64,000 nucleotides of DNA from Oscillospiraceae bacterium (GCA_017622295.1 JAGARK010000011.1:33816-97815); one strand, 5' to 3'; counted from the first letter of the stretch, positions 51,787 through 60,091 are shown. Numbers and translations are program-made. Notes: generated by a model from the sequence alone, not told the origin.

Positions 51787-51815
51787 TTGCAAAAAGGCTC
51801 GCTTCATGTTAAATT
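51787..51815 (+). promoter_or_regulatory. Promoter of spo0A
   Basis: TTGCAA and TAAATT are 17 bp apart, ending 70 bp before the start codon. The gap 51616-51884 otherwise holds only the pepF promoter and the 0A box. Confidence 0.5.
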
Positions 51816-51884
51816 ATATTTGTCGCCGGGAGGCTGCACGCCTTCCGTTGGGGAGAAATCTACAATTGAACAGGAGAGGAATTT

Positions 51885-52661
51885 ATGGAGCATTATACGA
51901 CTGTATTCATCGCTGACAGCGCCGAAGAATTCTGCAGCGGTTTATCTGCCGCTTTGCAGCGTGCTGGCGGCTTTCAGGTTGTGGGCACCGCGTCTGACGG
52001 GGAACAGGCCATTCGACAGGTGCTGGAGAAGAAGCCCGACGTTCTGGTACTGGATCTGATGCTCAGCAAGCAGGACGGCATCAGCGTCCTGAAGGCCATC
52101 AACGCCCTGGACCGCAAGCCCATTACCCTGGCTACATCCGGCTTCATCACCGAGTATGTTGCAAACGCATCGGCAAATCTGGGGGTCCGGTATCTGATGC
52201 TGAAACCCTGTGACATGAACGCCCTTGTGGAACGGCTGGAGGAGATTCGGGGTGGGGAGAGCCTCCGGATGCCCATCCGCCGCACCGACAAGGCCAGCAT
52301 CGAAACCATGGTCACCAGCATCATCCACGAAATCGGCGTCCCCGCCCACATCAAGGGCTATCAGTATCTGCGGGAGGCCATCATTATTGCCGTCAACGAT
52401 ATGGACGTCATCAACGCCATCACCAAGGTACTGTATCCGCAGGTGGCAAAGACCTTCCAGACCACACCATCCCGCGTCGAGCGTGCTATCAGACACGCCA
52501 TCGAGGTTGCCTGGGACCGGGGTGATTTGGATACCCTCCAGCGCTTCTTCGGTTACACCGTCAGCAACACCAAGGGAAAACCCACGAATTCGGAGTTCAT
52601 CGCACTTATCGCTGACAAGCTCCAGCTTCAGCTGAAGTCCGCGGAAGTGGGCAATTTCTAA
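51885..52661 (+). CDS. spo0A: Sporulation master regulator Spo0A
   Basis: A 258-residue response regulator. The receiver domain carries the phospho-acceptor Asp in [20 protein letters not shown] (about residue 57), the Thr/Ser switch in TLATSGF and the Lys in LMLKPCDM. The C-terminal domain is unmistakable: [20 protein letters not shown], then [20 protein letters not shown], the recognition helix of Spo0A. When phosphorylated it switches cells into sporulation. It is usually next to spoIVB; here it stands alone beside peptidase genes. AGGAG precedes the start. Confidence 0.97.
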   Translation: MEHYTTVFIADSAEEFCSGLSAALQRAGGFQVVGTASDGEQAIRQVLEKKPDVLVLDLMLSKQDGISVLKAINALDRKPITLATSGFITEYVANASANLGVRYLMLKPCDMNALVERLEEIRGGESLRMPIRRTDKASIETMVTSIIHEIGVPAHIKGYQYLREAIIIAVNDMDVINAITKVLYPQVAKTFQTTPSRVERAIRHAIEVAWDRGDLDTLQRFFGYTVSNTKGKPTNSEFIALIADKLQLQLKSAEVGNF

Positions 52662-52671
52662 ACAAACAGAA

Positions 52672-52711
52672 TGTCATTGCAAGCCAGTGCGCACACTGGC
52701 GTGGCAATCTC
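52672..52711. repeat. REP-like palindrome
   Basis: ATTGC..GCCAGTG-CGCA-CACTGGC..GCAAT forms nested inverted repeats. This form (TGTCATTGC ... GTGGCAATC) resembles short palindromic repeats scattered between genes in many bacterial genomes. It lies ten bases after the spo0A stop. Confidence 0.55.
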
Positions 52712-52817
52712 CTGAGTTTTCAGGGACTTTTTCTTTTGGATGGTCAATGCAACGAATCATTGATGGTTGAGTCGATTTGGAGAAATCGATGCAATAAAGG
52801 TTTTCAGTCGTTGCAAC

Positions 52818-52873
52818 AAACACTCTTGATTTATTGGGTCAATTTTACCCCAACAAATCAGGAGTGTTTTTCT
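52818..52873 (+). terminator. Terminator downstream of spo0A
   Basis: A long imperfect stem (52818-52839 with 52847-52869) is followed by TTTTTCT on the plus strand. The stretch 52712-52817 before it holds nothing I can identify. Confidence 0.75.
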
Positions 52874-52942
52874 ATGAAAAAAATCGGTTTTTACTGGCAT
52901 ATCAACGAATTTATGATTTATTGCCGCAGCACGCAGCCGCGC

Positions 52943-52980
52943 AAACGAGCCTGCCGCCCTTTCGGGCGGCAGGCTCGTTT
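52943..52980 (-). terminator. Terminator of the CAP-dockerin gene
   Basis: A 17-bp perfect stem (52943-52959 with 52964-52980) with a TTTC loop lies ten bases after the CAP-dockerin stop. The outer AAA/TTT pairs supply a short T-run on each strand. Confidence 0.8.
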
Positions 52981-52990
52981 ATTTGGTTCC

Positions 52991-55540
52991 TTACAGAGGA
53001 TAAGCATCCGGGAACAGAGTATGCCACAGCAGATACGCAACGTCCGCGTCATCCACAGCGTCGTCGCCGTTCAGGTCGCCGGGGATGTCGATGGGATAGT
53101 TGTCAGCAAACAGGGTGTGCCACAGCAGATATGCAACGTCTGCGTCATCCACCACGCCATTGTTGTCAAAATCACCGCTCAGCCGTTCAGGCTCCGCAGC
53201 ACCCACAGTCACATCAAAGGTGGTGCTGACTCCCAGAACGGAAACGGTAACCGTCTGGGTGCCCGTCTGATCAGGATCGTAGCCGGAACAGTAAGCTTCC
53301 GCCACAGGCAGATAGCAGGTGCCGTATACGGAGCTGTTCAGCACAGCCACCAGATCCATCCCATCGATGGTGGTGCCGGGCTCCACGGAATAGCCATCCT
53401 CTGTCATCACTTCGATGGAGGTGTAATTGCCACCGTCGGTAAACAGCTGGACCCAACTGGTACCATACACACTGTTGCCCATATAGAAACCGACACCCAT
53501 ATGGGCAAAGCCGGCATTCAAAATATTGGCTCGATGACCGGGGCTGTTCATCCAACTGTTCATAACCTGCGCAGGGGTCTGCTGGCCGGCAGCGATGTTC
53601 TCGCCAACTGCGCCCCATCTAATTCCCACCTCATCAAACACAGTAAAGCAGCTGGTGCCATCCGGACGGGTATGGGAGAAGTACTCATCCACCTCCACGG
53701 CGCGGATATCGGTGGCCTGCTGGATCAGGTCATACATGGTCAGAGGATCCAGACCTTCCGCCAGACGCTCCTGGTTTGCGATCTTCAGCACTTCCCATTC
53801 GTATGCGTCGAAGGGCAGCTGCACATCGTCGCCGGTGTTGCCATCATCGAAGTCGTCCTCACCGGTTTCGTTATCGCCACTGCCGGAATTTTCGCCAAAG
53901 TATACAAGCTCACCAAGGGCCACCGTCTGACCATTGCAAACCTGGTTGATGTCGCTGCTGAGCAGACGGACCTCGAAGGAGTAATAGCCTTCCTCGGTGA
54001 TGTCAAATGTGGTGCCGCCGCAGTTTTCAGCATCGGCATAGACGGTCTTGTAGCCTGCGAAGAAGGGGATTTCGTCAGCGGTGGCCGCGTAAAGCAGCAC
54101 GACCTCATAGCCGCCCAGATAGGAAATGTCTTCCGGCAGGTCCCAGGAAAGCTTCGTACCTTCCATGGTCAGGTTGGTGCAGGTGCCCAGCTGGGAATCG
54201 GGCTTCACATAGTACCATTTCTCAGACATTGCAGCGGGACTCGGTGCATAGTTTCCGCAGCTGTCCACAGCAGTAACCGTGAAATAGTATTCGCCGGTCG
54301 CCGGATTATCGGTGCTGAAATTATTAAGACTGTGCCACTGGACCTCTGTCTCGGGGCAGGCGGGACAATAATACTCAGCATAAGGCGCACCATCGCAGAA
54401 CACCTGGATCTCAAATTCACCGGTGCTGGGCAGGCCATTCTTCCAGCTGATGGCACCGGGCAGGGTCTGGCCTGTTGAATAGTCATAGCCCCAGCCCAAA
54501 TCGGTGGGGGTACCCAGCTGGGGCAGCTCGGGTACATCAGGCACATCGGGCACATCCTCCGCGGGGACGAGGACCCAGCATTCATAGTCGCTGTCATAGC
54601 TGGAAGTATAGCCCGTCAGGCCGGGGGTTGCGTCAAAGGGATCGGAAAGGTACGAAGAGGTCACGTAGATCGATCCATCACCGCTGCAGCTGGCATTGGC
54701 ATCGAAGGCCAGAATGCCTCCATTGTCATAGTAAATATCCACAAGGCCTTCGACAATCAGCGCACCGTTGACGCCCAGGCCACCCTCCAGCCACAGATAG
54801 CCGCCCATGGTCAGGGTGACGCCGGGGTCCACATAAACATCAACACCGGCAATATAGACATCACAGTTCCAGGGCAGCGTGATATCTTCCGTAATGGTCA
54901 TTGCGGGCAAGACAATGGAGTAAAGCCAGCTGTCGCTTGTGTTGGCAGCAGCATCAGCTGCGGCAGCCTTCAGATCAGCCATCGTTTCAGGATAGTACCA
55001 GATCAGGCCGTAGCCGCCATCTATGTGAACGACATTGGATTCGCCGGAGCGGAAGCTGTCCTCCCACAGATGGAGCTGATAGTAATTGTAGTAAGTACCA
55101 ACGACACTGAAATACGTATAAACCTCCGCATAACCCGTCGTAAGGGTACCATTGACCGCAAGGCTGTCGACAAACAGGTAGGTCGCAGAGAACTCAACGC
55201 CGGAGTTGATCACCAGAGAGCCGGGAACCACCAGCACCAGCAGCTCGGGCAGGGCAAGATTCTTTGTGATCGTCAGCATACCCTCGCCGGCGTAGACTGC
55301 ATAAGCCGTATCGCTGTAAGACTTGGCAGCCAGAGTCTGCAGATCCTCAAAGGTCGTAAAATAGTGCTCATTGCCCATGCTTTGAATGGCACGCTCCCGG
55401 GTCGGCATGCCGGACGGATGATTCGGAGCTCTCCGGGCAGGCGCCCCATACTCCGCCGCACTGACTGCGCCCCAGGGCATCAGGCTGAAAACCATCACGA
55501 CACACAGGAGTACGGACAAGAATCGTGCGAACTTCTTCAT
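52991..55540 (-). CDS. Secreted CAP-domain protein with C-terminal dockerin
   Basis: An 849-residue exported protein; start at 55540 chosen for AGGAGG nine bases upstream. Signal peptide 1-29 (ending AVSAAE). Residues about 55-330 form beta-rich modules shared with the gene at 58315-59469 (FTTFEDLQTLAA, GEGMLTITKNLALPE). Fibronectin-like domains follow (about 345-560). A CAP/SCP domain lies at about 600-720: WEVLKIANQERLAEGLDPLT, FSHTRPDGTSCF, GENIAAGQ, SWMNSPGHRANIL, GVGFYMG. Residues about 785-849 are a dockerin with loops DFDNNGVVDDADVAYLL and DLNGDDAVDDADVAYLL. CAP proteins can be proteases, sterol or wall binders; the role here is unknown. A cohesin partner would hold it at the surface. 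Confidence 0.88.
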   Translation of the reverse strand: MKKFARFLSVLLCVVMVFSLMPWGAVSAAEYGAPARRAPNHPSGMPTRERAIQSMGNEHYFTTFEDLQTLAAKSYSDTAYAVYAGEGMLTITKNLALPELLVLVVPGSLVINSGVEFSATYLFVDSLAVNGTLTTGYAEVYTYFSVVGTYYNYYQLHLWEDSFRSGESNVVHIDGGYGLIWYYPETMADLKAAAADAAANTSDSWLYSIVLPAMTITEDITLPWNCDVYIAGVDVYVDPGVTLTMGGYLWLEGGLGVNGALIVEGLVDIYYDNGGILAFDANASCSGDGSIYVTSSYLSDPFDATPGLTGYTSSYDSDYECWVLVPAEDVPDVPDVPELPQLGTPTDLGWGYDYSTGQTLPGAISWKNGLPSTGEFEIQVFCDGAPYAEYYCPACPETEVQWHSLNNFSTDNPATGEYYFTVTAVDSCGNYAPSPAAMSEKWYYVKPDSQLGTCTNLTMEGTKLSWDLPEDISYLGGYEVVLLYAATADEIPFFAGYKTVYADAENCGGTTFDITEEGYYSFEVRLLSSDINQVCNGQTVALGELVYFGENSGSGDNETGEDDFDDGNTGDDVQLPFDAYEWEVLKIANQERLAEGLDPLTMYDLIQQATDIRAVEVDEYFSHTRPDGTSCFTVFDEVGIRWGAVGENIAAGQQTPAQVMNSWMNSPGHRANILNAGFAHMGVGFYMGNSVYGTSWVQLFTDGGNYTSIEVMTEDGYSVEPGTTIDGMDLVAVLNSSVYGTCYLPVAEAYCSGYDPDQTGTQTVTVSVLGVSTTFDVTVGAAEPERLSGDFDNNGVVDDADVAYLLWHTLFADNYPIDIPGDLNGDDAVDDADVAYLLWHTLFPDAYPL

Positions 55541-55581
55541 GTTCAAATTCCTCCTCTATATTTATATAATTTTACGATTAC

Positions 55582-55610
55582 ATTATAAGTTGCAATTCTG
55601 CGGAAGTCAA
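55582..55610 (-). promoter_or_regulatory. Promoter of the CAP-dockerin gene
   Basis: TTGACT and TATAAT on the minus strand are 17 bp apart, about 40 bp before the start codon: a near-consensus site. Confidence 0.8.
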
Positions 55611-55616
55611 GATAAC

Positions 55617-55649
55617 AAAGGCCTGTCATTCAAAGAATGACAGGCCTTT
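55617..55649 (-). terminator. Terminator upstream of the CAP-dockerin promoter
   Basis: A 15-bp perfect stem (55617-55631 with 55635-55649) with an AAA loop stands directly before the CAP-dockerin promoter. It implies a minus-strand transcript arriving from 55.6-55.9 kb. Confidence 0.7.
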
Positions 55650-55883
55650 TCGGATATTACAACCGGCAAAGTCACCGGCAGCCCACTGATCGGACACCGG
55701 TTCCACAACGTCTCTCGGGAAATCCAGAATCTCCTGGGTCCAGGCGTCATTTTCCTGAGGGCAGTACACCGTGATGGGTGCCTCCCCGAAGCAGTTTGTA
55801 CCCATTTCAAGCGCATCACCGCAGAAGTCCCCGCTGCCGATGGCAGTAACGGTGTCAGCGCTTTCCACAGACTCGATGCCCAC
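55626..55883 (-). pseudogene. Unrecognised 85-codon frame, possibly a gene remnant
   Basis: The frame from a GTG at 55883 reads like protein (ADTVTAIGSGDFCGDALEMG, then CFGEAPITVYCPQEND, then DVVEPVSDQWAAGDFAGCN), but it has no ribosome binding site and its last codons run into a terminator hairpin. I do not recognise a family. It may be the 3' end of a decayed gene whose front is gone; an overlapping 94-codon frame in another phase looks less protein-like. The stretch 55884-55980 shows nothing else. Confidence 0.35.
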
Positions 55884-55980
55884 GAATGCATGCTTTACGC
55901 ACCCTTTCTCTGACGTCCTCTCCAGTGTTCCATATTTTTACATCTGCGCAACCAAGGCCACGAATAAACGCAAGAAAAAC

Positions 55981-56009
55981 TTGCTTTTCCCCCGCTTCTC
56001 GTATATAAT
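55981..56009 (+). promoter_or_regulatory. Promoter of the DUF1292 gene
   Basis: TTGCTT and TATAAT are 17 bp apart, about 50 bp before the start codon. Confidence 0.75.
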
Positions 56010-56059
56010 GAACCCATCAACAAACTGCCGTGGATCTGACGGCGGCAAGGAGGAACCAA

Positions 56060-56353
56060 ATGGAAAACGAAAACATCGAGCTGTATGAGGAAGAAACCAG
56101 CATCCTGACCCTGACCGATGAGAACGGCCAGGACGTGGACTTCGAGTATCTGGATTGCATCGAATACCAGGGCAAGGAATACCTGGTGCTGATGCCCGCA
56201 GACTCCATCTCTACCGAGATCGTCATTCTGGAGGTCGAGCCTGTTGACGAGGAGAACGAAAACTACCTGTCCGTCCAGAACGAAGACCTGCTGAACGCCG
56301 TGTACGAAATCTTCAAGGAAAAGTATCAGGACGTTCTGACCTTCGAGGACTGA
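56060..56353 (+). CDS. DUF1292 domain protein
   Basis: A 97-residue acidic cytoplasmic protein. The start at 56060 is set by AAGGAGG. ILTLTDENGQDVDFEYLDCI, EYQGKEYLVLMPAD and VILEVEPVDEENENYLSV, then the final LLNAVYEIFKEKYQD, follow the DUF1292 family pattern (YrzB-like), a small beta-sheet protein common in Firmicutes. In relatives it is found near yrrK/ruvX and alaS, not near a beta-CASP gene as here. The function is not known. Confidence 0.85.
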   Translation: MENENIELYEEETSILTLTDENGQDVDFEYLDCIEYQGKEYLVLMPADSISTEIVILEVEPVDEENENYLSVQNEDLLNAVYEIFKEKYQDVLTFED

Positions 56354-56365
56354 GAAGAATCATCG

Positions 56366-56394
56366 CCGCCCCGGTTTGGGGCGGTTTTCTTTTT
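56366..56394 (+). terminator. Terminator after the DUF1292 gene
   Basis: CCGCCCC (56366-56372) pairs with GGGGCGG (56378-56384), followed by TTTTCTTTTT. Confidence 0.9.
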
Positions 56395-56411
56395 ATTCAC
56401 AATCTGTTTTC

Positions 56412-56440
56412 TTGTCATTTCGTCCAATATGCGCTATAAT
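56412..56440 (+). promoter_or_regulatory. Promoter of the beta-CASP gene
   Basis: TTGTCA and TATAAT are 17 bp apart, about 48 bp before the start codon. Confidence 0.8.
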
Positions 56441-56487
56441 ATAAATAGGAAATTTATACTCTTTTATCAATCCCGGAGGTGTTTGGC

Positions 56488-58113
56488 ATGAAAGTACAAT
56501 TCATTGGCGCCACACATGAGGTCACTGGCTCCTGTACATTGCTGGAGGTAGGCGGCAGAAGCTATCTTGTGGACTGCGGCATGGAACAGGGCATTGATGT
56601 GTTCGAAAATGTACCCCTGCCCGTTACGGCGGGGGAAATTGAGGCCGTCTTCCTGACCCATGCCCACATCGACCACTCCGGTATGCTGCCCAAGCTCTAC
56701 AAGGATGGCTTCCGGGGCCAGATTTACGCCACCACCGAAACCTGCAATCTTTGCAACATCATGCTCCGGGACTCCGCCCACATTCAGGAGTCCGAAGCCC
56801 AGTGGCGCACCCGCAAGGCTGAGCGTGCCGGCGAACCGGCAGTCACCCCCGTTTACGACACCAATGACGCCCTGGGCGCCATCGGCTGCTTCCGCCCCTG
56901 CAATTACGGCGAGGTGCTCCGGGTGGCAGAGGGCATCGACCTGCGCTTCACCGACATCGGCCACCTGCTGGGCTCCGCCTGCATTGAGCTGTGGCTCACC
57001 GAGGGCGATGAGAAGCGCAAAATCGTCTTCTCCGGTGACGTGGGCAACATCAACCAGCCCATCATCAATGATCCCCAGCCCGTGGAGCAGACGGACTATC
57101 TGGTCATCGAATCCACCTACGGCGGCCGGCTCCACGAGAAGAATGCCCGGACCCTGGATGACAAATCCAGCGACGCCGTGGCAGCCCTGGCCGATTACAT
57201 CCAGCGGGCCTTCGACCGGGGCGGCAGTGTCATCATCCCCTCCTTCGCCGTGGGCAGGACCCAGGAAATGCTCTATGCCATCCGGGAGATCAAGCAGCAC
57301 GGTATGGTCAAGGGCCACGACGGGTTCCCGGTATATGTGGACTCCCCTCTTGCCGTGGAAGCAACGGGCATCTTCCTGCAGTGTGATCTGAGCTGTCTGG
57401 ATTCCAAAACCATGGCCCTGGTACAGCAGGGCATCAACCCCCTGTGGTTTGACGGTCTGACCCTCTCCGTCACCTCCGAAGATTCCAAGCGCATCAACGA
57501 GGACCGGCGGCCCAAGGTCATCCTCTCCGCCAGCGGCATGTGCGAAGCGGGCCGAATCCGCCATCATCTAAAGCACAATTTGTGGCAAGCCGCCAATGTG
57601 ATCCTCTTCGTGGGCTACCAGGCCGAGGGCTCCCTGGGCCGGAAACTCCAGGAGGGTGCCAAGGAAGTACGGCTCTTCGGTGAAGACATCGCCGTCCGGG
57701 CCGAGATTGCCGCCCTCCACGGCACCTCCGGTCACGCCGATCAGGCGGGATTGCTGGCCTGGCTGGCAGGCTTCAAGGAAGGGCCCCACACGATTTATGT
57801 AAACCACGGTGATGACGACTCCTGCAAAACCTTCCAGGCTCTGCTAAAGGAAAAGGGCTATCAGGCCGAAGCCCCCTACTCCGGCACCGAATACGACCTG
57901 ATCACCGGCAAGATGACCGTCTACACCGAACCCAGAACCATTAACCGCAGCCAGATCCTCAAGGGCACAGCCCGGGCCGCCGCGGTCTATCTGGAGCTGG
58001 TGGCAGCCGCCGAGGGCCTGCTGGCACTGGTCAAAAAACGCCGGGGCTGCACCAACAAGGACAACGCCAAGCTCACCGCCCAGATCCGCAACCTCATCGA
58101 GAAGTGGAAATAA
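56488..58113 (+). CDS. Metallo-beta-lactamase/beta-CASP RNA-processing enzyme
   Basis: A 541-residue predicted ribonuclease of the CPSF73/YSH1 group. The start at 56488 is chosen for GGAGG eight bases upstream. Motif 2 is LTHAHIDHSGM (HxHxDH, about residue 55), then the His of DIGHLLGSA, motif 4 FSGDVGN, then the beta-CASP motifs A (ESTYGGR), B (SGMCEAGRIRHHLKHNL) and C with the final His in SGHADQAGLLAWL (about 415). The C-terminal ~60 residues are helical. It lacks KH domains. It probably cleaves or degrades RNA; the natural substrate is not known for most bacterial members. Confidence 0.9.
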   Translation: MKVQFIGATHEVTGSCTLLEVGGRSYLVDCGMEQGIDVFENVPLPVTAGEIEAVFLTHAHIDHSGMLPKLYKDGFRGQIYATTETCNLCNIMLRDSAHIQESEAQWRTRKAERAGEPAVTPVYDTNDALGAIGCFRPCNYGEVLRVAEGIDLRFTDIGHLLGSACIELWLTEGDEKRKIVFSGDVGNINQPIINDPQPVEQTDYLVIESTYGGRLHEKNARTLDDKSSDAVAALADYIQRAFDRGGSVIIPSFAVGRTQEMLYAIREIKQHGMVKGHDGFPVYVDSPLAVEATGIFLQCDLSCLDSKTMALVQQGINPLWFDGLTLSVTSEDSKRINEDRRPKVILSASGMCEAGRIRHHLKHNLWQAANVILFVGYQAEGSLGRKLQEGAKEVRLFGEDIAVRAEIAALHGTSGHADQAGLLAWLAGFKEGPHTIYVNHGDDDSCKTFQALLKEKGYQAEAPYSGTEYDLITGKMTVYTEPRTINRSQILKGTARAAAVYLELVAAAEGLLALVKKRRGCTNKDNAKLTAQIRNLIEKWK

Positions 58114-58124
58114 TACAAGTATTC

Positions 58125-58157
58125 AAGCCGTGCCGTCCAAAGACGGCACGGCTTTTT
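58125..58157 (+). terminator. Terminator after the beta-CASP gene
   Basis: A 13-bp perfect stem (58125-58137 with 58142-58154), CAAA loop, followed by TTT. Confidence 0.88.
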
Positions 58158-58168
58158 ATGGCGGAATT

Positions 58169-58270
58169 GCAAATTGAAGTTTATCGGACACCTTACAATA
58201 AAATTTGCAGGGGCGACCACTGGTCGCCTCTACGTTTATTTGCCCAACAGTATGATAAACTCTAATTTGA
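58169..58270. repeat. Fold-back intergenic element 3 (MITE-like)
   Basis: A 102-bp element. Its left end, GCAAATTGAAGTTTATCGG, matches the inverse of its right end, TCAAATTAGAGTTTATCAT, at about 17 of 21 positions. The interior has GCAGGGGCGACCACTGGTCG, a palindrome like the one in the element at 48311-48534. Confidence 0.65.
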
Positions 58271-58280
58271 ATCATACGAC

Positions 58281-58306
58281 AAAAGGACCGCCCTTTTGGG
58301 CGGTCC
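58281..58306 (-). terminator. Terminator of the second secreted dockerin gene
   Basis: A 9-bp perfect stem (58285-58293 with 58298-58306) with a TTTT/AAAA loop, followed on the minus strand by TTTTGTCG. Confidence 0.85.
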
Positions 58307-58314
58307 CTGCAAAA

Positions 58315-59469
58315 TCAGTTTAGGGGATAAGCATCGGGGAACAGGGTATGCCACAGCAGGTAGGCAACGTCTGCGTCGTCAACCACTTCGTCACCGTTGA
58401 AATCGGCATTGCAGCTGATCTCATAGTTTTCAGGGAACAGGGTGTACCACAGCAGCTGGGCCACGTCGGCATCGTCCACAATATTGTTGCCGTCGGCGTC
58501 GCCCGCCACAACCTCCTCCTGAGAAGGGGCGTCATCCTCATTCTCAATCTTGACCAGAGTCCAGCAATAATACCAATCCGTAATTTCATAGAGGCTCAGA
58601 TCCAGTCCGGGAACCGCATCCTCTACCTCGACTTCCGTCCATTCCTTATTCAGAGTCACCTTATCAATATCCGTCGAAGCGCCCTCTGCGATTTCCATAA
58701 CGCCACCAGCATAACAGAAAACTTCGACACTAGGCGCATTCAGGCCACCGCGAACGGTCAGTCTTTCACTGACCTGGAGTTTTGCCTCTACGGTGAGCGT
58801 AGCACCTTCGGCAATCGTCACCGGGCTTTTAATCTCGAACTGGCAGTTAGCCGGAATCGTAATGGATTCAGTGATCTCAGGCAGCGTCAGCTCATGGATA
58901 TACCAGACTCTCTCATCCGTCATAGCGCTGGCACCGGCCACCACTTCCTTCAGCTGCTCCATGGTTTCCACCGTGCCGTAACACATAATGTCGGTATCCT
59001 CGGGATAGATGTTTTCAACGCCGATCAGCTGGGTGGTGGTACCGGACAGCTGCACCGACGATTCGGCATTCAGTGTACCGCTTACATCCAGCAGCGCCGT
59101 GGCGACAACCGTATCGCAGGAAACCGTGCCCGCCACTACAAATTCCTGACATTTGATATAAGTGGCATTGAGTGTCACATTTTCCACAACGAGAATACAC
59201 TCCGCTTCCAGCCAATATTCTTCAGGCAGTGTCAGATCTTCGGTGATCACCAGTTCACCCTCGCCCTGATAGCAAAAATCTGCATCATCACAGGTGGTGG
59301 TTGCGGCAAGCTCTTTCAGCTCCTCAAAAGTTTCAAAATAGTATGTTCCGTATTCTTCGGTGATCGTCCGGGACTGAATCTCCTCCGCATTGGCGATCAT
59401 AGGGATCATGCCGAGGATCATCACCGCGCAGAGGATCAGCGCCAGAACGCGGACCAGCTTTTTATTCAT
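58315..59469 (-). CDS. Secreted protein with beta-rich modules and C-terminal dockerin
   Basis: A 384-residue exported protein. The start at 59469 is set by GGGAGGAAGG. Signal peptide 1-28 (ending IANAEE). Residues about 40-315 are two beta-rich modules like those in the CAP-dockerin protein: YYFETFEELKELAA, GEGELVITEDLTLPE, then VETMEQLKEVVAG, LTLPEITESITIPANCQFEI and GATLTVEAKLQVSERLTV. The C-terminus (about 320-384) is a dockerin with loops DADGNNIVDDADVAQLL and DFNGDEVVDDADVAYLL, the same sequence type as in the CAP protein. No enzymatic motif was seen. It looks like a structural companion of the CAP protein for display on a cohesin. Confidence 0.82.
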   Translation of the reverse strand: MNKKLVRVLALILCAVMILGMIPMIANAEEIQSRTITEEYGTYYFETFEELKELAATTTCDDADFCYQGEGELVITEDLTLPEEYWLEAECILVVENVTLNATYIKCQEFVVAGTVSCDTVVATALLDVSGTLNAESSVQLSGTTTQLIGVENIYPEDTDIMCYGTVETMEQLKEVVAGASAMTDERVWYIHELTLPEITESITIPANCQFEIKSPVTIAEGATLTVEAKLQVSERLTVRGGLNAPSVEVFCYAGGVMEIAEGASTDIDKVTLNKEWTEVEVEDAVPGLDLSLYEITDWYYCWTLVKIENEDDAPSQEEVVAGDADGNNIVDDADVAQLLWYTLFPENYEISCNADFNGDEVVDDADVAYLLWHTLFPDAYPLN

Positions 59470-59502
59470 TTTCCTTCCTCCCATTATTGTTTTGATTATT
59501 TC

Positions 59503-59530
59503 ATTATACCGTTTTGCCCCGGAGAATCAA
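59503..59530 (-). promoter_or_regulatory. Promoter of the second secreted dockerin gene
   Basis: TTGATT and TATAAT on the minus strand are 16 bp apart, about 35 bp before the start codon. It lies in the short gap after the ATC hydrolase gene. Confidence 0.7.
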
Positions 59531-59538
59531 TCCATTTT

Positions 59539-60033
59539 TCAGCTCTTGTGATAGCGCAGGGCGCAGATGTCGTCGCCCTTGGCGATGCACTTGGGAAGAT
59601 CCAGCTTGGCCCCGTAGCACTCGCCGATGCCGTGGTCGCCGCACATGGCAATGTCGCAGAGGGCGGCAATCTCTTCATCGGTGCAGCCTGCCTTCTGCCA
59701 GGCCTTGACCAGAGGGCAGTAGTGGAAATCGATGTACAGCTTGTCGTCGGTACATTCCTTGATCTCCATCTCAAATACCAGCTGGGCAGCCTTTGTGAAC
59801 AGCACCTTCTTCAGGCCTTTCAGGGAATCGGTGCCGCCCTTTTTCACATGTCTGGCGCCATGGTCCAGACCGCAGCGGCGGATGGCGGGTTCGCCAAATT
59901 CCCTCCAGCTCAGACCCCGCTTGCCGGCCTCGTCGCACAGCAGGTACAGCCAGAACGCCCGGTGCTCCAGCTGCTCCCGGATGGCACGCAGCAGAGGATT
60001 TTTATACTTCGCTTCGTTTTTTACAATGCTCAT
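59539..60033 (-). CDS. L-2-amino-thiazoline-4-carboxylic acid (ATC) hydrolase family protein
   Basis: A 164-residue cytoplasmic protein. Conserved family stretches are FHYCPLVKAWQKAGCTDEEI and LCDIAMCGDHGIGECYGAKL, with Cys and His residues likely at the active site. Characterised relatives open the thiazoline ring on the way to L-cysteine; most family members are untested. It is the last gene of the methionine uptake operon, which fits a sulfur amino-acid role, but a hairpin at 60056-60078 separates it from metQ and may lower its expression. Specific substrate unproven. Confidence 0.75.
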   Translation of the reverse strand: MSIVKNEAKYKNPLLRAIREQLEHRAFWLYLLCDEAGKRGLSWREFGEPAIRRCGLDHGARHVKKGGTDSLKGLKKVLFTKAAQLVFEMEIKECTDDKLYIDFHYCPLVKAWQKAGCTDEEIAALCDIAMCGDHGIGECYGAKLDLPKCIAKGDDICALRYHKS

Positions 60034-60055
60034 GATTTTTCCTCCCCATGCAGAA

Positions 60056-60078
60056 CAAGGGTGGCTGAGCCACCCTTG
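60056..60078 (-). terminator. Hairpin between metQ and the ATC hydrolase gene
   Basis: A 10-bp perfect stem (60056-60065 with 60069-60078) with a 3-nt loop; TTCT follows on the minus strand. Probably a partial terminator. Confidence 0.6.
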
Positions 60079-60091
60079 TCAATTGTATTTA

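Noticed and set aside
52736-54478. A 580-codon plus-strand frame opposite the CAP-dockerin gene
   Set aside because: It is antisense to a gene with clear signal peptide, CAP and dockerin motifs, and begins inside a terminator region.
42538-58270. CRISPR repeats or tRNA genes in the intergenic palindromes
   Set aside because: The repeats are dispersed singles without regular spacers, and no cloverleaf with a T-arm consensus was found.
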